Below are positions 36,605 to 49,129 of a stretch of DNA of 64,000 nt, piece after piece; position 1 is the first letter of the stretch, and each line of letters starts with the position of its first letter. The DNA is from Ixodes scapularis (Eukaryota; Arthropoda; Arachnida; Ixodida; Ixodidae). The position numbers were made by a program, and so were the translations under genes. Location of the stretch: the NCBI RefSeq assembly GCF_016920785.2, contig NW_024609835.1, positions 174,526,995 through 174,590,994 on the forward strand, read 5' to 3'. The notes under the pieces were generated by a model. That model made no database searches. It worked only from the letters and a program-made list of their open reading frames with translations, and had not been told where the DNA came from.

Positions 36605-38837
36605 GGAGAGGCCCTTTTGAGCGCACGACACTAGCCGGCCTCCAGGTGAGGCGCTTCGTGTAGAACCTGCCAGGTGGCGCTGGTGTTCGATTCCGGAGCA
36701 CTCCTGCCAGCGAAGCTCGCGCCAAGCGTAGCTGCTTTTGATATTAGCGGTTCATTAGTGTGGCCTTTGAATGCTTCATGGGTGTTTCAACGTGTATGAA
36801 TAAATTAGTTAAAGCTTACTTCCACAATTTAGTGAAAACTGGGGTAACCAGTCTTGCATGCTGGCGCGTAGCGCTGCGCATCCGTCTTCTTTCTCTTCGT
36901 TTTCATTGCATAGCGACAAAACTCGAACCTATGTAATCACAATGCCAAGCACTTGATAATCACGAAAACAAATTGCAAAAACGACCGTAGACACTACAGA
37001 AACCATCCGAGAACGTACGCGACGCCATATCCCATGTTACAGTAGCCATGTCCTCCGGATTTCGACAACAGCGCCACTCGCGGCAGTCTGCACTTCTGGC
37101 TTCACACGGCCGATGGGACGCCGCCGACATTTTTTCCACTGCCCCTATATTCTAGTTCAGAGTAACTAGAGCGCCGACGTTAGAACGCGCGACTCGAGAG
37201 CGCTGCGTTAGGAGCGCGCTTACCATTAGAGTGCACGTCACAAGAGCGCATGACCAGTAGAGCGCATGTCACGAGATTGATTACCTTGTCCGAAAAAGAC
37301 GCTTTATTGTACGCAAACACTTTAAAGCACACATAACCACTTGACGATCGATCGGCTGGGTGCAGGAGCCGAGATTGAATGTTATTTCGAATGGTGAAGT
37401 TGTGTGCATTAGGAAGTGACTTCCAACTCAACCGTGACCACATTTTCTGAGTTCCATGTTTGCGAAGTGCTGCTCAACAACACAAGGTGCACCTCACTAG
37501 ACTGTTTCTTTCTACCACACAAACTTGTGGTGTAGTGGAAAGTCATCACTTGGGCCACTAACTTTAGCGCGTCGGTGTCGTATTGGCCCTCACAGCATTC
37601 ACAAACACGTTATGAAAGTGCGTCACACACCGCTAACAAATAAATGCGCCCCGCAAACTCAATAATGAGCGGCCGCATCATCGACGTCTGTCCTGAGCCG
37701 GCTCTGCATGCCATTCGTGCCTTCTTTTTCTGGACAGCATCTCCGTCGCAGTGCACACCGATGTTGCGATCGCCGGAGTACGGTAGAAGCTGGCCGTGTA
37801 GTTTCCGCTTCTTTTTTGTTGCGCGAGCGCTTGCTGCAGCCCAACGCACCACCGTCTTCCATAGCTCCGCTGCAAATCGCGGTCGTCTCAACCACCAGCA
37901 TGGTCGAAACCAGCGTGCGACGTTCTTCTGTGGCGTAGGTGCAGCCCATGTATAGTACAATGGTTTGTTTTAGGCTTCATCTAGCAGTCTGAAGAGTCTA
38001 GGACATTTCGGTGCTCGAAATATTTGGTGTGCGGAGTTTTTGTCGCATGGTCGTGGAACACAAAGCGACGCAAAGAGTCGCTTTTGTCCTTATTTTACGA
38101 TTATTTTTTGCCCGAACTTCATTAAAAAATGTCATCTTCTCTTTCTGCTCGACTTTTTAGCAGATACCACCGCCCCACGGGGGTTAGAGCATGTGTTTCT
38201 CGCCTCCGACCACAATGAATAAACTTGCACCCCCGTGTAGCGTCTTTTGGAAAGCCGGGATCAGGGACTGCAATGGTGCTCGACGATTCCTCAGGGGCGT
38301 TGCTAGCAACGCCGATTAGGTCACAGAGCAGTGAGCACACGCGTTTTGTAAATATAAGGGGCCCACATTACCCTTTGTGCATGATTATATTTCTTTTGAA
38401 GGCAGCTGGCCTCAGACTTTATTACGTATACGACGACTCACTTGTGATACGTGGCCGTTATAGTATTTGGAAGGGCTAGGAACTGGCATTCTTTCCGGAA
38501 TATATTATTATCAAGCCACACATGCGAATAACTTCATATTCGTATGCTTATGCACGTTACATACCTATCATCCAGACATAATTATGACAAATCTTAATAA
38601 AGATGTCTTAGACGTATATTCTAACCTTTAAAATATTAAAGCATGCTATTGCCAGAAATGACGGGCAGTTTACACCGAAATATCCGTGTACCTTACGTCT
38701 TCTATGAACATGTCCTCACAGGATCACACAGGCCAATAATTGCTTGATTACACCTATCGTATATTTTCATTAGGGGGAAAAACATAGTCAAATAAGACAT
38801 CTCGATAATTACATCCCTTATATTGGGTCCGGGCATT
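36605..38837. other. Intergenic DNA right of the satellite
   Basis: Satellite homology stops abruptly. At 37640-37960 there is a GC-richer block with long overlapping frames on both strands (plus 37644-37955; minus 37610-37960, 116 residues; minus 37659-37949). I recognise no domain in it, and it may be a repeat-family body. Elsewhere only short unremarkable frames occur. Confidence 0.45.
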
Positions 38838-38957
38838 TCGTCGAACGCCGTTTCATCGAACGCCGTTTCGTCGAAGCCGTTTCATCGAACACCGTTTCAT
38901 CGAACGCAGTTTCATCGAACGCCGCTTCATAGAAGCCGTTTCATCGAACGCTGTTAA
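38838..38957. repeat. Minisatellite, ~16-bp unit TTTCATCGAACGCCG
   Basis: About seven imperfect copies of (G)TTTCATCGAACGCCG run in tandem, some shortened to TTTCGTCGAAGCCG. There is no coding interpretation. Confidence 0.8.
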
Positions 38958-39283
38958 AGCCTGCAATATTTTTGCAATTTATTTTGATTTTCATACACAA
39001 CGTCATCTAATTCTCCATTTTTTTTAAATCACAGTATGCAGTGACGAGATAAGTTCCATTGTGAACATGTCCTGCTTCGAGAAGAAAGCCTCCATGAAAC
39101 AATGACCCCTCTTCATGTCACACGAAACAATTAAAAATGAGACAAAAAAAAACAACAGAAAGCACGATGTGCTTTCTGGGAAGCGGGTAGTGTTTTATTG
39201 TTTGACAGCGTGTACCTGTAACCTTGGGTTATGTGAGGATCCGAAAGGGTGACAGAGTACACTCAGGGCTTTACTATTGGGTA

Positions 39284-39423
39284 ACCGGACAAAAGCTCAC
39301 CGGACAAAAGCTCACCGGACAGAAGCTCACCGGACAAAAGCTCACCGGACAAAAGCTCACCCGTTTTTCGACAGACCCGGACAAAAGCTCACCCGTTTTT
39401 TGACAGACCCGGGCAAAAGCTCA
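39284..39423 (+). repeat. Left terminal array of the MULE relic
   Basis: Tandem CGGACAAAAGCTCAC (5 copies), followed by two longer units that contain GTTTTTYGACAGACC before the same 15-mer. The last copy has GGGCAAAAGCTCACC. Confidence 0.9.
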
Positions 39424-39537
39424 CCTCGATTTCTTTTTTTCTTTTTTTTTCCTTCCCGGGCGAAACACGGGCTGAAATAAAGTGCGGACGCAGTGGACAT
39501 TTGACCATTTTTAGGAGAACTTGTACCTCATCCACCA

Positions 39538-40149
39538 TTGAGTTGCGAATTTTTTAAAAATACTATGAAAGAACGGGAGTTCGGCCTTTTGAAAAAGTAC
39601 AAGACAGATGACCAATTTAAAAAATTGTGTGGGATTTTAGATAGGCTCGGGTTCCTTCCACCACAGCTTGTTCTACAAGAACTAACCACCAGGGAAAAGT
39701 CTACCGGTGACATCGGCTACCTGCTGGACTATTTTGATTGCACGTATTTCAACGGCCGCTTTCGTTATGCTTCTGTTCCATCTGCGGCGGCACCAAGAGC
39801 GAATTCTTCCCTTCGCCTGACTCTGCGCCGACGGCGACCGGAGTTTCCCCGGTACGGTGAAACATGTACGACACCACTCTTCAAGACAAAGACTGGATGT
39901 GCTACACCTGCGAAAGATAAAGTACCGGGTTCCAGAAGCTCGTCGGCCACGCCCATCCAAGCGTCTTGAGGCTGATTGAATGCCTACAGCAAAATCAGGC
40001 GCTCGTTGCCACGGCATCGACAAAAGCCCGGAGAGGTGAGCCCACCGTAAAGTGGGTGCGAAAAATTACTCTGCACCTGCATAATCGTCTTAGAAATATT
40101 TTCGAGGGCTTGCATGTGCATCGAGATCTACAAGACTACTGGAGCTAGT
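39538..40149 (+). pseudogene. MULE transposase C-terminal region, frameshifted
   Basis: The first open frame (39538-39969) reads KKLCGILDRLGFLPPQLVLQ, then GYLLDYFDCTYFNGRFR, then RRRRPEFPRYG. From about 39850 the homology moves to another frame: NMYDTTLQDK, a stop, FQKLVGHAHPSVLRLIECLQ, QNQALVATASTKARRGEPT, LHLHNRLRNIFEGLHVHRDL, then a stop at 40147-40149. As I recall the family, the end of arthropod MULE (FLYWCH-associated) transposases has the order YFExTYIG, RRRxPxFPxxLWNxYD, RTNNxxEGxHxxFxxLVGxxHPxxWxFLxxL. The LPRTNNxxEGWH part is lost and the upstream catalytic DDE domain is absent. It is therefore a clear pseudogene with at least one frameshift and one stop. It moves no DNA on its own but identifies the enclosing element. 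Confidence 0.75.
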
Positions 40150-40314
40150 GGGGGACTGCATTCGCTTCTAACCAATCGATAAATAAACTTGTTTCTACTA
40201 AAATCAACAAACCATGCACCTGTCAGATTTAATTTATCGTTGCCTTTTTGTCTCGCACGCATGCACCTAAGTTGTCCGCACTCGTGTTAAGACCAACTTG
40301 AAATTTTCTCGTGG

Positions 40315-40441
40315 TGAGCTTTTGTCCGGGTCTGTGAAAATATGGGTGAGCTTTTGTCCGGGTCTGTGAAAAAATGGGTGAGCTTTTGTCCGGTGAGCTT
40401 TTGTCCGGTGAGCTTCTGTCCGGTGAGCTTTTGTCCGGTGA
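40315..40441 (-). repeat. Right terminal array of the MULE relic
   Basis: Two ~32-bp units (GTGAGCTTTTGTCCGGGTCT with GTGAAAAWATGG), then four 15-bp GTGAGCTTTTGTCCG units, one with the variant GAGCTTCTGTCC. This is the inverted image of 39284-39423. Confidence 0.9.
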
Positions 40442-40926
40442 GGAATAAACAGAAATAACTGAAATAAACAGGCCGCCGTTCATGTGATACAATGCATAGG
40501 AAGAAACGCGTTGATAGCAATAAAAGGGGAGAAGCTTGGAAAATTGTTAAGCGGGCGTTGGTTTTTAAAAGCCGGGGATCTTGAAGATGTGTGACAAAAC
40601 GCGGGGGTTTGCGGCAGGGGTATGGAAACGGGGCTTTCGGATTTGGATTATTTCTTAAACTAATCATGGAATGGGGCAGAATCGTAAATGTCGGCGAGGA
40701 GCACTTTATTCTGTCAGGAAGACCCGGCTTGCTTTTGTAAGTAAACGACCGTTGAAACAGATAACAGGCATACACTGGATTCTCCAGTAGCTTCGAAAAG
40801 CCACGTTACGTTCTCCGCTTAAACCGTGACATTGAACTTTAAAAATACGTGGAACAGAAAAAACGATCAGATAGAAAAGCTACACGGACTGAGTGTATCT
40901 CCGTTTCACCATAACTTGGTAAACGG
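40442..40926. other. Intergenic spacer, nothing recognised
   Basis: Open frames here (minus 40287-40775) run through the MULE terminal array and have no domain. Confidence 0.5.
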
Positions 40927-41066
40927 CGAAAGCTACGATCCCCGTTGGCCAATCAGAGCAAGGGAGCGACGCACGAGACAGCTCTCCGTGGGAGGATCGT
41001 GTTTCTATGGCACATCGTCAAGTGCTTTGCTCCGATGCCCCGATTGGCTCACGAGGGTCGTAGCTT
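40927..41066. mobile_element. Small inverted-repeat element (CCAATC family)
   Basis: GAAAGCTACGATCCCCGTTG then GCCAATCAGAGCAA near 40928-40962 is mirrored, imperfectly, by TTGCTCCGATGCCCCGATTG then GCTCACGAGGGTCGTAGCTT near 41026-41065. Total about 140 bp, with no coding capacity. Confidence 0.55.
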
Positions 41067-41279
41067 TATATCCTGTCATCAAAGGACTGGCTCTCACAAC
41101 GCTTGAGCGAGCACCTAACCCCTCGCCTTGTCCTGTGCGGAAGGTACTCTGTGATAATGATTTTGTCCGGTTCGACATTCTGACAATATACAATGACACT
41201 TTTGTGAGCTGCTTGGAGATGTCTTCGGGGTAATCCGAGAAGTCAGACATACTGCTTTGGTACAAGATTATGTTCTGTA

Positions 41280-41446
41280 TACCCAGGAATGGACCACACC
41301 GGACGCTGCAAGTCGTTCCAGCCAATGCAGCGCTGCGAGCGCTTCATTTGGCCTCGTGCCACACTCAGCGCATGTCACGTGTCACACACTCGGAACTGAT
41401 TTACCTCCGATGGCTCGTAGCGTCCGCTGCGGTCCATTTTAAGGTA
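41280..41446. mobile_element. MITE family M1, copy 1 (AATGGACCRCAGCGGACGCT ends)
   Basis: The left end AATGGACCACACCGGACGCT and the right end read inwards, AATGGACCGCAGCGGACGCT, form ~28-bp terminal inverted repeats. CCAGCCAAT lies just inside the left end. A second, more diverged copy is at 54584-54768. Confidence 0.75.
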
Positions 41447-43990
41447 GAACGGATCGCAACAGAGTACGCTGCTTTGTGTTCGCGAATACTGGATCGCTTA
41501 GAGTGGTTCATTGGTAAATCCTGCTTGAGTTCAGCCTGAGCTCGCAAACTCTGGACACAATAAAACTATGTGGCGTAGAAATAAAAGCTTCTGAAAATGT
41601 CGGTATCGTTTTTCTTTTTTTACTTGTAACTTTTGTTATTGCTTGGGACCGAGTTCGGCCCTGGAAGCTGTTTGCCGCACTGTAAATTTGTCCAGTTATT
41701 AGTGAGTGTAATGATTTTTATGTAGGTGATAGGCCCTCTTGGGAAGAACATATCAGAAATAGTTCAATTCTATATCTTGTAGACACTGCCAGATAACAAC
41801 TCACAAATATTGGGTAAAGATGTCAAAGTGGCCTAGTTCGTGTATTTCGAAGCGCTGCATTTTGCATGGAGACAAAATAATGCAACATGTTAATGGAACA
41901 CCACGCGATATAGTGTAAAATATTTTCCTCGAGAAAAAAAAGAAAAACGAAGTTTTTTTTTAACTGCGCGCTGAAGTTGGGGAACTTTTCACATTGAAGC
42001 ACGTTTGAAGTGTTGTAAATATTTTCAGTTATAAAACTCGAGTAAAAAAATATATTTAGATGATTTACCGTTCCGGAAAGGATATACAAAAAAAAAATTC
42101 AACGCTATATCTAGAAAATATTACGAGATATGCACTCCTAAACATCAGATACAAATATCAAAGCTACACGCACGCACACACGCACGAAGGTACACAATAA
42201 CCTGAAAACCGAATGCAGTGGCTGATGTACGAGTAGTGATCAAACTGTTTCTGCGGTTGACATCGTGGGACGTCGCGTTCATGTGGGAGCTGTAAAGGTT
42301 AGGTGATCAAAAATGCACAATCATGACAATCAGAGCACATATCTCCAACATTTTTTACCCTCAACAACCTTCTCTCCCCCCCCCCCCTTTTTTTTTTCTC
42401 GCTCAGAAAAAAAGAAAAGAAAAAGAAGGGATATCATTTAATGGTGCGACTTTTGCCGACGGTGCACGCGCGCAAAAGTACATGTCAATCGCAGAAGTGT
42501 TATTTCCAAGATAAAGTACACAGGAAAGTGATTTTCGCTTTAGATGTCATTATAATTGGTTTTAGTAGTGCACCCATACAGTAGCCTAACCACATAGTTT
42601 TAACCCAACTACGTGAAAACGATCAGCTCTTTTGTTGACCCGTTCAAGACTGGCAGTTGTTGAAATATTTTAGCAAAGCGAAAACCGGGTATCGGCGCAA
42701 ATGATAATCTATGCGCAAACCCGAGCCCCTGAGACTTCAACAGTGCCTCCGGTATATGTGTGTGTGTGTTCACCTCGATTAGAAAAGTCATTCCAGATAT
42801 AGTCACGGCAGTCCGGAAAGTCGAAGTGCTTCCGTCGCATTCCAATTAATGCTCGGAGCCTTTATTCTTGGCTGTAGGTATAGGTTAGGTTAGCTCGCAC
42901 CTCACGTGTGAACCTAAGAACAAACGATTCCGTCAAAGCATTTTATGCTGCACAGGTTACGCCACCTCAGCTTATCGGATATCAGTGATACATTACAATA
43001 GACTTGAGTAGCTCTTGCTGTGTTGCAACTTACAAGCACAAGTAGAGAATTAAAGAAAAAAATATTATCTTCTTTTTTTATTAAATATGAGCTTGCGAGA
43101 GCACGGTTATGGTCTCATCTCATATGTTGCGCTGTAGTACAGCATGGCGACACCACTGATTCAGATACTTTGGAGTTACTAGCGCATCGTAAAACCTCGT
43201 TGTCATCGGCGGCTTCCTGAACAAGGTTGCGACATGACAGTAATATATTATATTGCGCCTACGTTGCACTGTTTGCAACAGCAGACTGATATTTCATTAT
43301 CGACAAGCAAACTCTACCCGCAAAAATTAAATGTAATACGAGGAGAATACCCATAGTTTTAGTAATCAGTAATTTGTAATGTGATATAATTAAATTTTAG
43401 TGATTTTTAAGAAAGGAATCGGTAATGTAAAACAGTTAGTTTTGGAAAATGCTTTTGCCATCTCTCGCCTAGAAATCTCAAGAGGGCGACTCTACTAAAG
43501 TGATTAACCATTTCGAGAAGAGATAATGAGTTGAGAAAAATTAACGCAATATTGTAATTACACTCCCAAAATTTGACGGGTGAACTTGTACTTTAAACTT
43601 TTGTTTACGGAAAGGTGGAGTTCTAGTCACCGGTGTGGCCACGTGCAATATGACGTCTAAACGCGGCACTGGTCACTAGTAGGATCTCAAAACGCAATAT
43701 AAAAATGCAAAGAACCGAAAAAAAAAAAAGGCTCTGCTTCGTATTATGGATTTTTGCAGATCTCAATATTTGGAGTTTCGGTCAAATTTCAGAACAAAAA
43801 CAACGGTCTGACAGCCCCCAGCACTGTTTATTTCAACGTGTGTCCCATTTAGGCAACACCAGGTGGGTTGGGGTAAAAGCACCGGACATGTTAGAGTACG
43901 CACGCTGGCATGAATTCCCGTCCCGTAAACACTTTTTGTAAGGCTCGCCACTTCCTCTTCAAGTACCCAGGGTCACAATACACTCTGTAG
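41447..43990. other. AT-rich intergenic DNA
   Basis: No gene recognised. Short CA/GT-type tracts occur near 42170 and 42758, with a C/T run at 42377-42398. Scattered frames under 90 codons (41823-42089, 42609-42845, 43705-43941) lack domains. Confidence 0.5.
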
Positions 43991-44363
43991 TACCGTATTT
44001 TCCGGACTATATAAGTTTAAAAGTTGAAAATACACTCGATGCGGACTATCTACAGGTGCGGACAATACAATGATATAATTTTTCTAGATCCTTCACTATG
44101 ACAATCGTGAAGGATTTTATGAGTAACGGACTATACTATTGTTGATTTACGTACGATAAAGCTTCATCGTGAGCTAATACAGTAGGCGTTTGTCAAGGTC
44201 TGCTGAGTATGATACTTTTTACGTTCGGATTAGGTGCTAAGTGCGGGCTTTGCACTGGGTGCCGTTTGTGTACCGGGTGCGGACTATCTAAGCAAGCACT
44301 TTTATTTTTGACGCAAAATATTTCCCTGCGGACTATGCACCGGGTCCGGGGGGGAAATGCGGT
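43991..44363. mobile_element. Inverted-repeat element rich in CGGACTAT motifs
   Basis: The left end is TACCGTATTTTCCGGACTAT. The right end, read inwards from 44363, begins TACCGCATTTCC and includes ATAGTCCGC. The motif CGGACTAT(C/A) occurs repeatedly between the ends. The TTTTCCGGACTAT start resembles a widespread animal DNA-transposon end, but I cannot name the family with confidence. Confidence 0.55.
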
Positions 44364-44490
44364 AGTTCCCTCGAACTCTAGGGTTTTTGGACGATGGCCC
44401 TTAGCCTATGCCCATCCTCACATGGCCTTGGGTCACTTTACATGGACGGCAGAAGCAGTCAAATGCTCGGAGTAGCCAAGCATGCTTATC

Positions 44491-44524
<34 letters not shown>

Positions 44525-44785
44525 AGAGACAAAACCGAGAGGCTAGGCTCTGAAATGCTACAGAAAGGAGAGTTCGGTTTCGGGCGCTTCTCTGGTATCG
44601 CCGGAGGAAAGGGGTCGCTGTGCCTCCCGCCGCAAATCGCCCATTATGCGCGTAGCTTGGCTTATCTGGCCCCGAGATGCAGCAACAAAAGGAGTCTCCC
44701 CGCCGTCAAGTCAACTGTCGGAGAGGAGGAAATGGGAAGTGTGGCGAGGGGAACTTTTTTCTGGTTGAAAAATATTCTGCAGGTT
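44364..44785. other. Spacer with 29-base poly-A tract
   Basis: A run of about 29 A at 44493-44521 could be a retroposon tail, but no recognisable SINE or LINE body precedes it. The open frame 44408-44788 contains the poly-A tract (a lysine run) and is not a credible gene. Confidence 0.5.
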
Positions 44786-45152
44786 TAGAGTTCCTGTATA
44801 GCTATACCTACGGTAGCAGAGTTGCGCATTCAGCCTCGGCGCGTGGCCGTAGCGCCGGCTTTCCCGCACGAGCTGGATGCTTTGCTCCTCACGTGACTAA
44901 ATTTGGCGAATAGCGGCGCCGCGCGCGCCGCCGCGCATGGAAAACAGGAGAGGAGGAAAAGGAGGCGGAAAGCAGGGAAACATACGCCGGGGCGCGAGAA
45001 ACGTCGGCGGAGCGACCGTAAAGGTGGCTTTCTTGCACGCCACCGGATGCTTTGCTCCTCACGTGATGGATCTCGGCGAATAGCGGCGTGGCGGCGCGGG
45101 GAAAACAAATGCGCAACTCTGGCTCCCGTAGGGAGCCTATACAGGAACTCTA
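44786..45152. mobile_element. 367-bp MITE with perfect 8-bp target duplication TGCAGGTT
   Basis: The left end TAGAGTTCCTGTATAGCTAT and the inward-read right end TAGAGTTCCTGTATAGGCTC form terminal inverted repeats continuing through CCTACGG and CAGAGTTGCGCATT. TGCAGGTT flanks both sides exactly (44778-44785 and 45153-45160). The GC-rich interior has GGATGCTTTGCTCCTCACGT twice (about 44874 and 45045). An 8-bp duplication suggests hAT or P superfamily mobilisation. Not coding. Confidence 0.85.
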
Positions 45153-45160
45153 TGCAGGTT

Positions 45161-45903
45161 GGTCTTTGAGCGCCGCGTGGTGGGAAGTTTTGAAACTAGC
45201 CCGAATGTCTCGGAATCTTGGCCTTGGGATTATTTGAATGTATTTAACGATTAAGGGATGTACTTCAAATATGTTTTTAAGTAAATAAATATACAAAAAG
45301 TTCTGCAAGTGTTCAATTTTTGATTGAAAAACCTCTCTTAAAAAGCCTGGGTTTACAAAGTATTCACTTTATTCCAATTAATATCATCGTAAAGATAGGT
45401 GTAGAAGAATTTTTAGCAGAGATTCCAGCACTAAATTAATACCTCAGTATTGTCGATTAGTTTTGTAAGAGGATATCGAGCAGCACACGCATATCCTAAA
45501 ATTCATCGTTTAAACTTGAAGTGTAGAGTATCTTTATTTCTTTTAGGGTATTTGAAACTTCTTTTGCCTTCTAATTTAAATATTTGCTATGCAAGTCTAT
45601 ACGCTAAGTTTTCAAAGAAAACATCTAAGCAGCGAAGGCTGGACACCTGTCTATCTGCTCTAGACGCACACTCGTCTAGAGCACATACACCTGTTCAAAA
45701 GCTGACCTAGGAACTCTCCTAGAGAATTTCGTTCATTTACATTTGTCCGCGTTCATTCCCATTTGTCAGTTTGTACATCCCTTCTTAATGTGATTCAAAT
45801 ACAGCGATAACTGCATGACCATTTGTCATCACCTATTTTTTAGAGCGCAGCTCTCAGGCACCCGTTTCCGGCGTCGTCGTCGTCGGCGTAGCCGCGCGTT
45901 GCA
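45161..45903. other. Intergenic DNA with a perfect 11-bp hairpin
   Basis: TGCTCTAGACG at 45656-45666 is mirrored at 45673-45683 with a 6-nt loop. The overlapping 86-codon open frame (45450-45710) has no recognisable domain. Confidence 0.5.
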
Positions 45904-46260
45904 TTATGGAACGTTTCCCCGCTAAAGGTAGCGGGAACATTTTCCCGCTAAATTTAGCGGAGAAACGTTTTCTCTAAATTTAGCGGGTAAACTTTTGCGC
46001 TATATTAAGCGGGAAAAATTTTCTGCTAAATTTAGCGGGGAAGATTTTCGCTAAATTTAGCGGGGTAATTTTCCCGCTAATGTTCCGCTAAATTTAGTGG
46101 GGGAAATTTCCCGCTAAATTTCCCCGCTAAGTTTAGCTAGGAAATTGACGGCACGTGACTTTAACACTAATTCAGTTTCCCCGCTAAATTTAGCGCGGAA
46201 ATATTGTTGCTGTATTTAGCGGGAAATTTAGCGAAATTTATTCCCCTATATTTAGCTGGA
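45904..46260. repeat. Palindromic CCGCTAAATTTAGCGG array
   Basis: About a dozen imperfect copies of the palindrome CCGCTAAATTTAGCGG, separated by GGAAAWTTT-type spacers, occur here. Then comes GGCACGTGACTTTAACACTA and ATTCAGTTTCCCCGCTAAAT. The shared GTGAC...AATTCAGTTTCCCCGC vocabulary links it to 4005-4385. Each unit is self-complementary. Confidence 0.85.
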
Positions 46261-46352
46261 AGATAAATGGGAGGGGAGCAGGAGAGGAGGGGGCAGGGTA
46301 CGGAGGGGAGGAGGGGATACCGTACCCTCTGTACCCTCCCCTCCCCCCTCCC
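46261..46352. repeat. Purine/pyrimidine inverted repeat
   Basis: A GGGAGGGGAGCAGGAGAGGA-type purine tract is mirrored by GTACCCTCCCCTCCCCCCTC after GGTACGGAGGG...CCGTACCC. A hairpin or triplex-prone structure is possible. Confidence 0.6.
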
Positions 46353-46456
46353 CCTTCTCAAGAGCTGCGTTCTAATTGGGCAATACAGAGAATGGTAAAT
46401 GTCGTTAAATTTTTTGTCTAAAAATCAAGCAATCCTCAGCGGGCAGCTAAATATAT

Positions 46457-47050
46457 ATGGATCCGTTTATAGGCTACTCTATGAGACGTCGTCGTCACCC
46501 AAAATCCCCCCACATCAGAGATCAACAATGGTGCATTGTTTGCTCGAAAATTACGCTATCCCGACTCTCCGCTAACGAAAGTCCAACGCCAACCCAAACT
46601 GCAGCTGGTGTTGCGCAACAAGGCTGGAAGGCCGAAGACCTCGTGCCGGGTCGGCCATGTCATCTGGTCCGGTTCCTGACAGACATCCGGATTCGGGACG
46701 GTGCGTCATGTGATACGATTCGTCTTTTCTGTCATCTCCTGGCGCTCGCCGCCTTCTTCTGGTTGGCCTTTTCTTTTGTCTTGCGCTTGCCAGACGACGT
46801 GCGGCAGATGGGAGAGTACGGTGCCCTCTTTGTTTTCCTTCCGAGCTGGGGTGCCTGCGACTCAAGGATCGGCTGTGACTCCGCGAAGATCGCTACTCGG
46901 AAGAACCGAGGAACTTTGCCAAGTCTGATGGCGAGCATTGCCGATGGAAGGAGATTTGCTAGCAGTGACGACAAACATCGCCCAAAAATCTCTTTAATTT
47001 TTTTTATTTCACACTCGAAACAGAAATCAGGATATTGTTCCATTACGTAA
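46457..47050 (+). other. 197-codon open frame of doubtful coding status
   Basis: This is one of the longest open frames in the window, starting ATGGATCCG. It has a hydrophobic segment around residues 88-108 (LFCHLLALAAFFWLAFSFVL). I recognise no family. The opposite strand is also open over most of the same span (minus 46572-46865 and 46732-47277), as in GC-rich non-coding DNA, and the minus frame runs into the TA microsatellite. There is no splice, promoter or polyadenylation support. It is more likely chance or a repeat body than a gene. Confidence 0.15.
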
Positions 47051-48369
<1,319 letters not shown>

Positions 48370-48640
48370 ATGTCAACCTCCCCCTTATAGGGATGCCCCG
48401 TGCGGATCGTCACGCCACGTCACACGTCCCGCGTCACACGTCTGGATCTCACGTGAGCCGCTCCACGTCATACGCCCGACATGTCAACCCGCTTCACGTC
48501 ACACTCCCCCCCCCCCTTTTTTTATGGAGGGTTGTCACACGTCATGCGGCCACAAATGGCATACGTTTCAGGTCATGCGTGCTCACGCCGTCCCCACGTC
48601 TCACGCCACACGTCACACGCCGCGGTCCCCGCCTCTGAGG
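48370..48640. repeat. Degenerate CACGTCACACGTC repeat
   Basis: CACGTCAC / CACACGTC words recur densely (CACGCCACGTCACACGTC, GCGTCACACGTC, CTTCACGTCACACTC, GCCACACGTCACACGC) across about 270 bp, with a C/T homopolymer tract inside. The Ser/His/Arg-rich open frames here are by-products. Confidence 0.6.
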
Positions 48641-49129
48641 CTCCCACCTCCAGCGGGGTAGGGTTGACCAGACCCTCTTTGTCCCCTCCATTCCTGAGAG
48701 CAGCCCCATAGCTAGGGCTCCTCTCACCAGGTTAAGGGTTTTGGGGTTCGCCAGAGGCTCCGTTGCAGCTATAAAGCTGGCAGGTGTTTTGAGGTACAGT
48801 GGAACTGCAGTGTATTTCATGCCAACCTTGATTTTATAGAATGCATATGTTTTGAAGCACAGCGTCTAAATGGCGCTCCGCCACGCTGTATGTAACGCGC
48901 AGTCTTGAAAAAAAAAGTCTAGATGGCGATTGAAACGACGGGAGGCGGACTGAAGGGGTGAGGGTAGGCACCCCCCTCCGCTGGAGCTCCACAACCAACC
49001 TATTCTAGTAACATTGACTTACATATAGCTCGGGGCAACGTTCACATCTGTTGACAACCTTACTTTCGAACTTTAGTCAAGACGCCTAAATAAATGATTC
49101 TCAGTTGCGGTACTAAAATAAACCGAAGT
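48641..49129. other. Spacer before the split LINE
   Basis: No gene recognised. Part may belong to the upstream body of the LINE, too decayed to read. Confidence 0.35.

Larger units (their letters stand above)
39284..40441. mobile_element. MULE-type transposon relic with mirrored tandem-repeat termini
   Basis: The left terminus is an array of five 15-bp CGGACAAAAGCTCAC units, then two ~32-bp units (CCGTTTTTCGACAGAC joined to a 15-mer). The right terminus is the mirror image: two ~32-bp units, then four 15-bp GTGAGCTTTTGTCCG units. A single-base variant unit (CGGACAGAAGCTCAC) occurs inside both arrays. Between them lies a degraded transposase 3' region (39538-40149). The arrangement marks the whole 1.16-kb block as one transposable element, internally deleted. 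No convincing flanking duplication was found. Confidence 0.8.

Noticed and set aside
37610..37960. Overlapping ~100-codon ORFs on both strands
   Set aside because: Mutually overlapping frames in a GC-richer block without domains; they may be a repeat body, but nothing coding can be supported.
42882..42895. Arthropod telomeric TTAGG repeats (GGTTAGGTTAG)
   Set aside because: Only about two units; no array.
46457..47050. 197-codon ORF as a membrane protein gene
   Set aside because: Both strands are open over the same GC-richer block, one frame runs into a TA microsatellite, and no family or gene structure is seen.
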